In this document: positions 34,480-43,800 of the stretch, in pieces | Layout: each line of letters starts with the position of its first letter | Position numbering within the stretch: the stretch's first letter is position 1 | DNA from: Bradyrhizobium manausense | GTDB taxonomy: Bacteria > Pseudomonadota > Alphaproteobacteria > Rhizobiales > Xanthobacteraceae | Direction: 5' to 3' | Assembly (NCBI RefSeq): GCF_018129685.1 | Contig: NZ_JAFCLG010000003.1 | Coordinates: 248,001-312,000 of the forward strand | DNA: 64,000 nucleotides | Notes under the pieces: model-generated | Seen by the model: only the letters and a program-made list of their open reading frames with translations | Databases searched by the model: none | What the model was told of the DNA's origin: nothing | Translations under genes and position numbers: made by a program

Positions 34480-35430
34480 ATGGCCCGTTACGTCCTCAAT
34501 CGCCTTGCGCAGGCGGTCATGCTGCTGGTGATCGTCTCGGCGATCGGCTTCGCCATCCTGCATCTGGCGCCCGGCGGTCCGCTGTCGCAATTCGCGGCCT
34601 CGGCGCAGATGACGCAGGAGGATCTCGATCGCGTCACCAGGCAGCTCGGGCTCGATCGCCCGCTGCCGATCCAGTATCTCGACTGGCTCGGTCGCATGCT
34701 GAAAGGCGATTGGGGTAAGTCCTATCGCGACGGCGATGCGGTGCTGTCGGTGATCTCCTCGCATCTCGGCGCGACGCTGGAGCTGATGGTCACCGCGACC
34801 ATCATCGCGGTGTTGCTTGGCTTCTGGATCGGCATCACGGGCGCGCTAAGGCGATACTCGCTGTTCGACTCGCTCGCCACCGTCGGCGCCATGATCGCGC
34901 TCTCGATCCCGACCTTCTGGTTCGGACTCGTCACCATCTATGTGTTCTCGGTGACGCTCGGCTGGCTGCCGGCGGGAAACCGCGAGACCGTCGGGGACGG
35001 CTCCTTTCTCGATCTGCTGCATCATCTGATCGCGCCGGCGATGGTGCTGGCGCTGGTCGAGACCGCGATGTGGGGGCGCTTCATGCGCTCCTCCATGCTC
35101 GAGGTGATCAACCAGGATTACATTCGCACCGCGCGCGCCAAGGGCATGCCGGACTGGCGGATCCTCACCGTGCACGCGTTGCGCAATGCGCTGCTGCCGA
35201 TGATCACGGTGGCCGGCCTGCAGTTTCCGGCGCTGCTCGGCGGCGCGCTGGTGGCCGAAACCGTATTCACCTGGCCCGGCATGGGCCGGCTATTTCTCGA
35301 TTCCATCGGCTATCGCGACTATCCCGTGGTGATGGGCATCCTGATGTTCTCGGCGATCATGGTGCTGATCGGCTCCCTGATTGCCGACATGCTTTATGCC
35401 GTCGTCGATCCGCGCATCCGGGTGGGCTGA
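34480..35430 (+). CDS. ABC transporter permease, DppB type
   Basis: 316 residues and six membrane helices. The N-terminus MARYVLNRLAQAVMLLVIVSAIGF and the conserved DPG-like segment HLAPGGPLSQFA are typical of DppB/OppB. The EAA loop is seen as YIRTARAKGMPDWRILTVHALRNALLP, the contact site for the ATPase. It starts 27 nt after the binding-protein gene and ends 4 nt before the second permease. Confidence 0.94.
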   Translation: MARYVLNRLAQAVMLLVIVSAIGFAILHLAPGGPLSQFAASAQMTQEDLDRVTRQLGLDRPLPIQYLDWLGRMLKGDWGKSYRDGDAVLSVISSHLGATLELMVTATIIAVLLGFWIGITGALRRYSLFDSLATVGAMIALSIPTFWFGLVTIYVFSVTLGWLPAGNRETVGDGSFLDLLHHLIAPAMVLALVETAMWGRFMRSSMLEVINQDYIRTARAKGMPDWRILTVHALRNALLPMITVAGLQFPALLGGALVAETVFTWPGMGRLFLDSIGYRDYPVVMGILMFSAIMVLIGSLIADMLYAVVDPRIRVG

Positions 35431-35434
35431 AGCG

Positions 35435-36310
35435 ATGGCGACCGCAGTCCTGTCCACAGCCCAACCCACGCCGAGCCAGGGCGCCTGGCAACGCTTCTGC
35501 CGGCATCGGCTCGCGCTTGCCGGCGGCGTCATCATTCTGGTTCTCGTGCTGGGCTCGGTGTTCGGTCCGTATCTTCTGCCGTTCGACGACACCTATATTG
35601 ACATCATGAAGCGGTTCGCGCCGCCGCTCTCGGGTGCGCACATCCTCGGTACCGACGAGCTTGGCCGCGACGTGCTGGCGCGGCTGATGATGGGCGCGCG
35701 GGTTTCGCTGTCGATCGGCTTCGTCGCGATGGTGATCGCGATGGTCGTCGGCATCGTCGTCGGCGCCTTCGCCGGCTTTTATGGCGGCGTGGTTGGAGCG
35801 GTCCTGATGCGGCTGGTTTATGCCGTGCTGTGCTTTCCGACCATCTTCCTGCTGCTGGCGCTGGCGGCGCTCACCGAGCCCGGTTTCGTGACCACCACCG
35901 TGCTGATCGCGGCGACCGCCTGGATGTGGGTGGCGCGCGTCGTCGAGGCCCAGATGCGCTCGCTGCGGGAGCGCGAGTTTGCGGTGGCCGCGCTCGCATT
36001 CGGCTCATCGAACCTGCGGATCATGTTCCGCGAACTCGTGCCAAATGCCGTTGCGCCGATCATGGTTGCGGCAACGCTCAACGTCGCCAAGGCGATCCTG
36101 CTGGAATCCTATCTCAGTTATCTCGGCTACGGCATCCAGCCGCCGGCCGCGAGCCTCGGCAACATGCTCAACAACGCGCAGATCTATCTCACCAGTGCGC
36201 CATGGCTCGCGATTGCGCCGGGCCTCGTCATCACACTCGCTGTGACCAGCTTCAATTTCCTCGGCGACGGCCTGCGCGACGCCCTCGACCCGCGAATGAA
36301 CATCCCATGA
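35435..36310 (+). CDS. ABC transporter permease, DppC type
   Basis: 291 residues from the ATG at 35435. The OppC/DppC N-terminal segment is followed by the conserved GAHILGTDELGRDVLARLMMGARVSLSIGF block and the EAA loop REFAVAALAFGSSNLRIMFRELVPNAVAPIMV. It forms the inner-membrane channel with the DppB-type partner. The next gene begins 34 nt downstream with AGGAG ahead of its ATG. Confidence 0.94.
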   Translation: MATAVLSTAQPTPSQGAWQRFCRHRLALAGGVIILVLVLGSVFGPYLLPFDDTYIDIMKRFAPPLSGAHILGTDELGRDVLARLMMGARVSLSIGFVAMVIAMVVGIVVGAFAGFYGGVVGAVLMRLVYAVLCFPTIFLLLALAALTEPGFVTTTVLIAATAWMWVARVVEAQMRSLREREFAVAALAFGSSNLRIMFRELVPNAVAPIMVAATLNVAKAILLESYLSYLGYGIQPPAASLGNMLNNAQIYLTSAPWLAIAPGLVITLAVTSFNFLGDGLRDALDPRMNIP

Positions 36311-36344
36311 CGAAAACACCCGAACTGTTCCCCAGGAGTGCATC

Positions 36345-37673
36345 ATGTCCCCGCCGCTCAACCGTATAAACAGCGACGAACGCCTGCCGGTGCAGGCGGA
36401 CGTCGTCGTCATCGGCGGCGGCGTCATCGGCGTCTCCGCAGCCTATCATCTCGCCAGGAAGGGTCTGTCTATTGCCCTCGTCGAGAAAGGCCATGTCGGC
36501 GGTGAGCAGTCGAGCCGCAATTGGGGCTGGTGCCGCCAGCAGGGCCGTGCACGCGAGGAGATTCCGCTCGCCCGCGAGGCGCTGCTGCTGTGGGAGGACA
36601 TGCAGAACGATGCCGGCGTCGACGCGGGCTTTCGCCGCACCGGGGTCCTGTTCCTGACCAAGAACAAGGACGAACTCGCAAGCTGGGAACGCTGGGCTGC
36701 CGTGGCGCGCGAGATGCAGGTGCATTCGACCGTGCTGACCCCGGCCGAAGTCGCCGAACGCATGCCAGGGAATACCGACACATGGGTCGGCGGCCTGCAC
36801 ACGCCGAGCGACGGACGCGCCGAGCCGTCGATGGCCGTGCCGGCGCTCGCCACCGCCGCGCGCAAGCATGGCGTCACCATCCACCAGAGCTGCGCCGCGC
36901 GCGGACTGGAGAAGACAGGTGGAAAGGTCAGTGCCGTCGTCACCGAGAAGGGCACGATCAAGACGCAAGCCGTGCTGCTGTCCGGCGGTGCATGGTCGTC
37001 GCTTTTCTGCCGCCGTCACGGCATTGAGCTGCCGATAGGTCTCGTCAACGCCACGGCATGCCGGACGACGCCAGCGCCGGAGATTACGTCAGGCGCACTG
37101 GGCACCGATTTCTACTGCATCCGCCGCCGCCTCGACGGCGGCTTTACGCTGGCGCTGCGCAACCGCGGCACGGTCGAGCTGTCGCCGGACCTGTTCCGCT
37201 ACGCGCGCACGTTCTGGCCGACCTATCTGCACCGCCGCAACGGCCTGAAGATGTCGCTCGGCAAGTCGTTCCTTGACCAGATCATGCGTGGCACGAGCTG
37301 GAGCTTCGACAGGCCGTCGCCGTTCGAGACCGAACGCGTGCGCGATCCCGCGCCCGATATGTCGCTGGTCAATGCCGCGCTGGCCTCACTGATCAAGGCG
37401 AATCCTGAATTGAAGGACATCGAGATCGCGGAGGCCTGGGGCGGCACGATCGACTGCACGCCCGATACGATTCCCGTGATCTCGCCGGTGGATGCTTTGC
37501 CGGGCTTCTTCCTCGCCACCGGATTCTCCGGGCACGGCTTTGGCATCGGCCCGGCCGCGGGCAAGCTCGCCGCCGACATCGTGACCGGTTCGACACCGCT
37601 GGTCGATCCGGAGCCTTACAGCCACAAGCGCATGATCGATGGCCGGCGGCTCGCGCCGGTCAGCCCGTTCTGA
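36345..37673 (+). CDS. FAD-dependent oxidoreductase, D-amino-acid dehydrogenase-like (DAO family)
   Basis: 442 residues. The N-terminal FAD motif ADVVVIGGGVIGVSAAYHLA and the following EKGHVGGEQSSRNWGW segment are DAO-family features. The C-terminal AWGGTIDCTPDTIPVISPV and GFFLATGFSGHGFGIGPAAGKLAADI contact FAD. Such enzymes oxidise amino acids or N-alkyl amines to imino/keto acids. The gene lies inside an ABC importer operon, so it probably processes the imported compound. The exact substrate (D-amino acid, sarcosine-like or opine) cannot be read from sequence. Confidence 0.9.
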   Translation: MSPPLNRINSDERLPVQADVVVIGGGVIGVSAAYHLARKGLSIALVEKGHVGGEQSSRNWGWCRQQGRAREEIPLAREALLLWEDMQNDAGVDAGFRRTGVLFLTKNKDELASWERWAAVAREMQVHSTVLTPAEVAERMPGNTDTWVGGLHTPSDGRAEPSMAVPALATAARKHGVTIHQSCAARGLEKTGGKVSAVVTEKGTIKTQAVLLSGGAWSSLFCRRHGIELPIGLVNATACRTTPAPEITSGALGTDFYCIRRRLDGGFTLALRNRGTVELSPDLFRYARTFWPTYLHRRNGLKMSLGKSFLDQIMRGTSWSFDRPSPFETERVRDPAPDMSLVNAALASLIKANPELKDIEIAEAWGGTIDCTPDTIPVISPVDALPGFFLATGFSGHGFGIGPAAGKLAADIVTGSTPLVDPEPYSHKRMIDGRRLAPVSPF

Positions 37674-37680
37674 GGGTGGC

Positions 37681-38607
37681 ATGACGGTCCTCTACAAGGC
37701 CAACATGGTGCGCGGCGCGGAGTGGGCGAGCTTCTTCGCGGAGCGCGCGCCCCATCTGCCGTTCCGCCTCTGGCCCGACATCGGCGATCCGTCCGACGTT
37801 CGCTATCTTGTGGCGTGGGTGCCGCCTGACGATATAGCGACGACTTTTCCGAACCTTGAGCTCGTCTTTTCGGTCGGCGCCGGCGTCGACCAGTTCGATG
37901 CGGCGAAAGTCCCGCTGCACATTCCGCTGGTGCGCATGCTAGAGCCCGGCATTGCCGAGACAATGGTTGAATACGTCACCATGGCGGTGCTCGGCCTGCA
38001 TCGCGATCTCCTACACTTCATCAATCAGCAGAGGGAGCAGGTCTGGCGCGAGATCCGGATCACGCCGACGAAGCGTCGGCGCGTCGGCGTGATGGGGCTC
38101 GGCCAACTCGGCCAGGCGGTGCTCGAACGTCTCAAGGCGTTCGGCTTTCCGCTATCGGGCTGGAATCGTTCGCTGCGTGAGATCGAAGGTGTCACCTGCT
38201 ACGCCGGCGCGGACGCCCTGCCAACGTTCCTGGCGCAATCCGACATTCTCGTTTGCCTGCTCCCACTGACCGACGAGACCCGCGGCTTCCTGAATGCCGA
38301 TCTGTTTGCGCGCCTGCCGCGCGGAGCAGGGCTCGTCAATGTCGGGCGTGGTCCGCATCTCGTCGAGGCCGATTTCCTCGCGGCGCTCGACAGCGGCGCG
38401 CTGTCCGGCGCGGTGCTTGACGTCGCCGATCCCGAACCGCTGCCCGAGGGCCATCCGTTCTGGGGCCACCCGCGCATCCTGCTGACCCCCCACAATGCCA
38501 GCATGACGAACCCGGACAGCGCCGTCGATTTCGTGCTCGACGTCATCGCACGTCATGGCCGCGGCGAAGCACTGCCGGGGCTGGTTGATCGCACGCGTGG
38601 TTACTGA
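37681..38607 (+). CDS. ghrA: 2-ketoacid reductase, glyoxylate/hydroxypyruvate reductase A-like
   Basis: 308 residues from the ATG at 37681, 7 nt after the preceding stop. It is a D-2-hydroxyacid dehydrogenase of the GhrA type: the nucleotide-binding motif is VGVMGLGQLGQAVLERL, the conserved Arg lies in LVNVGRGPHLVEADF, the Glu in DVADPEPLPEGHPFW and the His in LLTPHNASMT. GhrA-type enzymes reduce glyoxylate and hydroxypyruvate with NADPH. Here it may reduce the keto acid made by the upstream oxidase. The gene symbol reflects similarity, not proven substrate. Confidence 0.88.
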   Translation: MTVLYKANMVRGAEWASFFAERAPHLPFRLWPDIGDPSDVRYLVAWVPPDDIATTFPNLELVFSVGAGVDQFDAAKVPLHIPLVRMLEPGIAETMVEYVTMAVLGLHRDLLHFINQQREQVWREIRITPTKRRRVGVMGLGQLGQAVLERLKAFGFPLSGWNRSLREIEGVTCYAGADALPTFLAQSDILVCLLPLTDETRGFLNADLFARLPRGAGLVNVGRGPHLVEADFLAALDSGALSGAVLDVADPEPLPEGHPFWGHPRILLTPHNASMTNPDSAVDFVLDVIARHGRGEALPGLVDRTRGY

Positions 38608-38614
38608 GGGCACG

Positions 38615-40492
38615 ATGGTGATGATGAGCACCGGCGCAATCAGACCGGATCAAGTGATCGCCGAAGCAACGATGCCGGTGCTTTCGGTCTCGGGCCTCAC
38701 CACCTCCTTCCTGCGCGAGCGGGACTGGTTCCCGGTCGTCCGCAACGTCTCGTTCGACATCGCGCCACGCGAGACCGTCGCGATTGTCGGCGAGTCCGGT
38801 TCGGGCAAGAGCGTCACCGCGCTCTCGATCATGCGGCTCATTCCGAAAGAGAGTGGCCGCAGCGACGGCCGGATCATGCTTTGCGGCCGCGACCTGTTGA
38901 CGCTGCCCGAAGCCAGCATGAAAGACATTCGCGGCAACGACGTCGCGATGATCTTCCAGGAGCCGATGACGAGCCTCAACCCGGTTCTCACCATCGGCTT
39001 CCAGATCGCGGAAACGTTGATCCAGCATCGCGGCCTGTCACGTGCGGCGGCCGAGGCCGAGACCGTCCGTCTGCTCGACCGTGTTCGTATCCCCGCGGCA
39101 AAGTCGCGTTTCCACGAGCATCCGCATCGCTTCTCCGGCGGCATGCGCCAGCGTGTGATGATCGCGATGGCGCTCGCCTGCAAACCAAAACTCCTGATTG
39201 CGGATGAGCCGACCACCGCGCTCGACGTCACCATCCAGGCCCAGGTCCTGGAACTCTTGAAGGAGCTTCAGCGGGAGGAGGGGATGTCGATCCTCTTCAT
39301 CACCCACGACATGGGCGTCGTCGCCGAGATCGCCGACCGCACCGTGGTGATGTATGGCGGACAGGCGGTGGAGCTTGAGGCGACCTCGCGCATCTTCGCA
39401 GCGCCCTCGCATCCCTATACAAGCGCGCTGCTCGCCGCCGTGCCGCGGCTCGGCTCGATGGATGGCCGTCCGCGACCGATGCGGTTTCCCGTCGTGGACA
39501 AGGTGACGGGCACCTCGGACGAACCGGTGGAGACAGCGGATACGGTTTCGACCGCTGCGCGTCCGTTGCTGGAAGTATCAAACCTCACCACGCGTTTCCC
39601 GATCCGCTCGGGCCTGTTCGGCAAGCTCTCCGGTCGTGTGCACGCGGTCGAGAACGTCTCCTTCACCTTGCGTGCCGGCGAGACATTGGCGCTGGTCGGT
39701 GAATCCGGCTGCGGCAAGTCGACCACCGGCCGTTCGATCCTCAAGCTGACGGAGCCGGACGCCGGTACCGTGCTGATCGACGGCCAGGACGTGCTCGCCA
39801 TGAGCGGCCGCACCCTTCGCGATTTCCGCAAGCACATGCAGATCGTGTTTCAGGATCCCTTCGCGAGCCTCAATCCGCGCATGTCGGTTGGCGCTGCGAT
39901 CGCGGCCCCGCTGCTCGCCAACGGGCTCGCGACTGCGTCGCAGGCGCGCGACACGGTCGCCGATCTCCTGGTGCGCGTCGGTCTCACCGCCGACATGGCC
40001 GCGCGCTTCCCGCACGAATTTTCTGGCGGCCAGCGCCAGCGCATCTGCATCGCGCGCGCGCTCGCGCTTGGGCCGAAACTGATCGTCGCTGATGAGGCCG
40101 TCTCGGCGCTCGACGTCTCGGTCAAGGCGCAGGTCGTGAATCTCATGCTCGATCTTCAGGCCAGCATGGGGCTCGCCTACCTCTTCATCTCTCACGACAT
40201 CGCAGTGGTCGAGCGCATGAGCCACCGCGTCGCGGTGATGTATCTCGGCGAGATCGTCGAGATCGGCCCGCGCGCCTCCGTGTTCGGCAATCCGCAGCAT
40301 CCCTACACCAAGAAGCTGATGGCTGCCGTGCCGGTGCCGGATCCCACGCGTCGCGCGACCAAGCGTGAGGTCGCATACGACGAAATCCGAAACCCGGTGC
40401 GCGCGCCCGATTATCAGCCGCCGACACGGCAACATCGCGAAATTTCCCCCGGCCACGTCGTGCAGGTCTGGGGCGAGGAGTGGTCGGGCTGA
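38615..40492 (+). CDS. ABC transporter ATP-binding protein, fused DppD-DppF type
   Basis: 625 residues from the ATG at 38615 (GAGGG ribosome binding site at 38606-38610); later ATGs at 38624 and 38672 are possible. There are two complete ATPase domains. The first has Walker A GESGSGKS (59-66) and signature FSGGMRQRV. The second has Walker A GESGCGKS and signature FSGGQRQRI. Each is followed by the oligopeptide-type C-terminal HPYT segment. It energises the importer encoded upstream and closes the operon, 7 nt after the reductase gene. Confidence 0.94.
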   Translation: MVMMSTGAIRPDQVIAEATMPVLSVSGLTTSFLRERDWFPVVRNVSFDIAPRETVAIVGESGSGKSVTALSIMRLIPKESGRSDGRIMLCGRDLLTLPEASMKDIRGNDVAMIFQEPMTSLNPVLTIGFQIAETLIQHRGLSRAAAEAETVRLLDRVRIPAAKSRFHEHPHRFSGGMRQRVMIAMALACKPKLLIADEPTTALDVTIQAQVLELLKELQREEGMSILFITHDMGVVAEIADRTVVMYGGQAVELEATSRIFAAPSHPYTSALLAAVPRLGSMDGRPRPMRFPVVDKVTGTSDEPVETADTVSTAARPLLEVSNLTTRFPIRSGLFGKLSGRVHAVENVSFTLRAGETLALVGESGCGKSTTGRSILKLTEPDAGTVLIDGQDVLAMSGRTLRDFRKHMQIVFQDPFASLNPRMSVGAAIAAPLLANGLATASQARDTVADLLVRVGLTADMAARFPHEFSGGQRQRICIARALALGPKLIVADEAVSALDVSVKAQVVNLMLDLQASMGLAYLFISHDIAVVERMSHRVAVMYLGEIVEIGPRASVFGNPQHPYTKKLMAAVPVPDPTRRATKREVAYDEIRNPVRAPDYQPPTRQHREISPGHVVQVWGEEWSG

Positions 40493-40606
40493 GGCGCGGG
40501 CAGAGCGCCATGGTTTAACCGAGCGATCATCTGGTGAAGTGTCGTTTTCGGACGTGATCTTCGCATCGAAGTCGCCTTGCGAGGCCGCCGTCGTTATAGT
40601 CGTGCC

Positions 40607-41185
40607 ATGCTCGACTTCGCTGCTCAATACGAGGCCTTCAGACGCCGCGATCCAGCCTGGGACGGAATAGTTTTCGTCGCAGTCAAGACGACCGGCGTAT
40701 ACTGTCGTCCGGTATGTCGGGCACGGACTCCGTTGGCTCGCAATGTCTCATTCTATCGGAGCGCAGCCGCAGCGGAACGTGCCGGCTTTAGACCTTGTCT
40801 CAGATGCCGTCCGGAAACGGCTCCCTTCTGCCCCGCCTGGAAGGGGACCAAGACGACTGTCGAGCGTGCGCTCACTCTCATCGAGGGTGGAGCGCTTGAT
40901 CGGGGTAATATCGAGCAACTTGCGCAACGCCTTGGGGTCGGATCACGTCACCTGTCGCGCCTCTTTGCCGAGTACCTCGATGCATCGCCGTTGCAGGTCG
41001 CACTCTCGCTTCGGGTGCGGCGCGCGAAGCGTCTACTTGATGGCACTGATCTTCCGATGCGACTCGTAGCCGAGCGTGCCGGCTTTTCGAGCGCAAGGCG
41101 GCTGAACGCCGCGTTCACGCGACTCTATGGCCGGCCGCCATCGGCCATCCGGAAGCCTGCATCATCTAAGACTCGAACCATCTGA
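40607..41185 (+). CDS. Ada-type zinc domain fused to AraC helix-turn-helix, no methyltransferase
   Basis: 192 residues from the ATG at 40607. The Ada N-terminal zinc site is complete: Cys33 and Cys37 (VYCRPVCRAR), Cys64 and Cys67 (FRPCLRCRPE). An AraC DNA-binding domain follows (LAQRLGVGSRHLSRLFAEYL; VAERAGFSSARRLNAAFTRLYG). In Ada, Cys38 accepts a methyl group from DNA phosphotriesters and turns the protein into an activator. Here the C-terminal O6-methylguanine transferase and the AlkA glycosylase domain are both absent. It may be a stand-alone methylation-responsive regulator. Confidence 0.9.
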   Translation: MLDFAAQYEAFRRRDPAWDGIVFVAVKTTGVYCRPVCRARTPLARNVSFYRSAAAAERAGFRPCLRCRPETAPFCPAWKGTKTTVERALTLIEGGALDRGNIEQLAQRLGVGSRHLSRLFAEYLDASPLQVALSLRVRRAKRLLDGTDLPMRLVAERAGFSSARRLNAAFTRLYGRPPSAIRKPASSKTRTI

Positions 41186-41204
41186 TCGAAGCGGAGAGAA
41201 CGCG

Positions 41205-41675
41205 ATGGTCGTCAAGACTTTTGGAACGGTGAGTGCAGAGGAGCAGAAGCAATTGAGCGGACTGGAATTTGTTCGCGGGCTTGCGACCGGCGCACTCCCT
41301 CTCAACACAATCGCGCAGACGCTGGGCTACGACGTCGCCGAGGTGGAAAGCGGCCGTGTTGTCGTCACTCTGACGCCGACCGACGCCCATCTCAATCCAG
41401 CGGGTACCGTGCATGGCGGACTGACGGCGACGCTGCTGGATAGCTGCATGGGGCTAGCCGTTCAATCCATGCTCGACAAGGGCACCGGCCAGACGACGCT
41501 CGAGTTCAAGATTTCGCTGGTCCGACCGATTACCCCGGAAACCGGTCAAATAAGGGCTGAAGGCAAGGTCCTGAACTGCGGTCGCCGTATCGGCACTGCC
41601 GAAGGGCGGGTCGTCGATGGCAATGGGCGACTGCTCGCCCACGGGACGACCACGTGCTTCATTTTTCCAAGCTGA
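41205..41675 (+). CDS. PaaI-family thioesterase (hotdog fold)
   Basis: 156 residues from the ATG at 41205, 19 nt after the Ada-like gene. The hotdog signature is HLNPAGTVHGGLTATLLDSCMGLAV with the HGG of the family, followed by TLEFKISLVRPITPETGQIRAEG. These enzymes hydrolyse aryl- or acyl-CoA thioesters. Close spacing suggests co-transcription with the regulator upstream, but the functional link is unclear. Confidence 0.9.
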   Translation: MVVKTFGTVSAEEQKQLSGLEFVRGLATGALPLNTIAQTLGYDVAEVESGRVVVTLTPTDAHLNPAGTVHGGLTATLLDSCMGLAVQSMLDKGTGQTTLEFKISLVRPITPETGQIRAEGKVLNCGRRIGTAEGRVVDGNGRLLAHGTTTCFIFPS

Positions 41676-41718
41676 AGCGCTCGTCATTGCGTGCTGACGA
41701 GGGGTGATCGGCTAGCCC

Positions 41719-42942
41719 TCACGAATTCACGTGCACGAAATCGCGCAGCAGCGGATAGATCTCGTTGTTCCAGCGCTTGCCCGAGAACACGCCGTAATGG
41801 CCGACGCCGGCCTGCATGTGGTGGACCCTGCGATAGGCCCGCACGCCGGTGCAGAGATCCTGTGCGGCGAGCGTCTGGCCGATCGAGCAGATGTCGTCCT
41901 TCTCGCCCTCGACCGTCATCAGGCCCATGCGGCCGACGGCCTTGGTGTCCACGGGGCGGCCGCGATGCATCAGCTTGCCCTGCGGCAGCAGGTGCTCCTG
42001 GAACACGTCGCGCACCGTCTCGATGTAGAATTCGGCCGGCAGATCCATCACGGCAAAATATTCGTCGTAGAAGGTCTTGATGCTCGCCGCCTTCTCCTTC
42101 TCGCCCTTGGCGATGTGGTTGGCGAGATCCATGTGCTGCTTGATGTGCCGCTCGAGATTCATCGAGACGAAGGCGGTGAGCTGCACGAAGCCGGGATAGA
42201 CTTTCCGGAACGCGCCGCGGCACTGCACCGGCACGTAGTTGATCAGGTTCCGCTCGAACCATTCGATCGGCTTGCTCTTGGCGAACTCGTTGACCTTGGT
42301 CGGCTGGATCCGCGTGTCGATCGGCCCGGCCATCAGCGTCAGCGTCGCCGGCCGCGAGGGATGGTTGCCCTCGCACATGATCGCGGCCGCCGCGAGCGCC
42401 GAGACCGAGGGCTGGCAGATCGCCACCATATGCGGGCGCGGGCCGAGCTGTCCGAGAAAATCGATCAGGTGCTCGGTGTAGTCGTCGAGCCCGAAGCGGC
42501 CCTCGTTGCGCGGAATGTCGCGCGGATTGTGCCAGTCGGTGATGTAGACGTCGTGATCCTGCAGCAGGGTCTTCACCGTGCCGCGCAGCAGCGTCGCGAA
42601 ATGGCCGGACATCGGCGCCACCAGCAGCATGCGCGGCTGCTCCGGGCCGTTGTCTTTCTTGAAGTGCAGCAGCGAGCCGAACGGCGTCGCGTAGGCGACC
42701 TCTTCGGTAATGCCGTATTCGCGATTGCCCACCATCACGCTGTCGATGCCGTAGGCCGGGCGGTCATAGGTGAGGGTGGAGCGCGAGATCAGCTCCAGCG
42801 CTGCCGAGAGTCGGCCGACCACCTGGTCCGACATCCCCTGCGGGACCAGATTGAGGAATTTGAGCGCGGACGAGGCCCCCGCCCGAAACGGCGCCGTCAA
42901 ATCCATCTGGTTCTGAAAAGCCTGATAATACATCGACATCAT
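41719..42942 (-). CDS. phaZ: Intracellular polyhydroxyalkanoate depolymerase PhaZ
   Basis: 407 residues; the second in-frame ATG at 42936 may be used. The alpha/beta-hydrolase fold has a cysteine nucleophile at Cys176 in VAICQPSVSA, the hallmark of intracellular PHB depolymerases of the Ralstonia PhaZ1 type, with LLVAPMSGHFATLLRGTV upstream and GVGHYGVFSGKRW (catalytic His) at the C-terminus. It mobilises stored PHA granules. It stands alone, convergent with the thioesterase gene. Confidence 0.93.
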   Translation of the reverse strand: MMSMYYQAFQNQMDLTAPFRAGASSALKFLNLVPQGMSDQVVGRLSAALELISRSTLTYDRPAYGIDSVMVGNREYGITEEVAYATPFGSLLHFKKDNGPEQPRMLLVAPMSGHFATLLRGTVKTLLQDHDVYITDWHNPRDIPRNEGRFGLDDYTEHLIDFLGQLGPRPHMVAICQPSVSALAAAAIMCEGNHPSRPATLTLMAGPIDTRIQPTKVNEFAKSKPIEWFERNLINYVPVQCRGAFRKVYPGFVQLTAFVSMNLERHIKQHMDLANHIAKGEKEKAASIKTFYDEYFAVMDLPAEFYIETVRDVFQEHLLPQGKLMHRGRPVDTKAVGRMGLMTVEGEKDDICSIGQTLAAQDLCTGVRAYRRVHHMQAGVGHYGVFSGKRWNNEIYPLLRDFVHVNS

Positions 42943-43081
42943 ACTGAAGCGCCCGCCTGTCCCATGGTGCCATGCAATATCGAAGCCAGACCAGAGTCAA
43001 ATCGCCCGCAGAATTGGCACGTCGCTTGCTGATTGATCAGGCCGGAAAAGTTCAGGCCGGAAAAGCGAGGGAAGGGGCCAT

Positions 43082-43738
43082 ATGGCGAAGGCGACACTGA
43101 CCATCAGCAGCAAGAACTACTCGTCCTGGTCGCTGCGTGGCTGGCTGCTGACGAAGTTTTCCGGGCTGGATTTCGAGGAGATCGTCACCGCGCCGGACGA
43201 CGCCTCGGCGCGTGCCGAAATCCTGCTGCTGTCGTCCTCGATCCTGGTGCCCTGCCTGCGGCACGAGGGCGCCACGGTCTGGGACACGCTGGCGATTGCC
43301 GAATATCTCAACGAGGTGATGCCGCACGCTGGCCTTTTGCCTGCCGACCGCGTCCAGCGTGCGCATTGCCGCTCGATTTGCGGCGAAATCCATTCCGGCT
43401 TTACCACGCTGCGCGCCTCGCTGCCGGTCAACCTCAAGGGCTACTTCCCCGGCTTCAAGATCTGGTCGCGCGCGCAGGCCGACATCGACCGTGTCTGGTT
43501 CATCTGGCGCGATTGCCTGGAGAAGTCCGGGGGGCCGTTCCTGTTCGGCCAGCAGCGCAGCATGGCGGATGCGATGTACGCCCCTGTGGTGACGCGCTTC
43601 GTCACCTACGACGTCAAGCTCGAGCCTGACCTGAAGGCCTATGCCGACACCATCATGGCGATGCCCGAGATGAAGGAATGGATCGCGGCGGCGAAGGAAG
43701 AGCCGGCCGAGATCGAGGAGCTCGAGGTCGAATATTAG
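43082..43738 (+). CDS. Glutathione S-transferase
   Basis: 218 residues. An N-terminal thioredoxin-like domain has ISSKNYSSWSLRGWLLTKF (Ser/Tyr region for glutathione thiolate) and VPCLRHEGATVWDTLAIAEYLNE (the cis-Pro and the Asp/Thr that bind the gamma-glutamyl group). A helical C-terminal domain follows. It conjugates or reduces with glutathione in the cytoplasm; substrate unknown. A GC-rich hairpin follows the stop. Confidence 0.9.
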   Translation: MAKATLTISSKNYSSWSLRGWLLTKFSGLDFEEIVTAPDDASARAEILLLSSSILVPCLRHEGATVWDTLAIAEYLNEVMPHAGLLPADRVQRAHCRSICGEIHSGFTTLRASLPVNLKGYFPGFKIWSRAQADIDRVWFIWRDCLEKSGGPFLFGQQRSMADAMYAPVVTRFVTYDVKLEPDLKAYADTIMAMPEMKEWIAAAKEEPAEIEELEVEY

Positions 43739-43776
43739 GCAGGCGCCGCGCGGCCTTGCCTGTTTCCCGGGCGGGC

Positions 43777-43800
43777 GAGGCCGGCGCCCTCGCCGGCCTC
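43777..43800 (+). terminator. GC-rich hairpin after the GST gene
   Basis: Perfect 10-bp stem GAGGCCGGCG / CGCCGGCCTC with a 4-base loop, 39 nt after the GST stop. There is no strong T-run behind it, so it may be only a weak or factor-assisted terminator. Confidence 0.4.
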
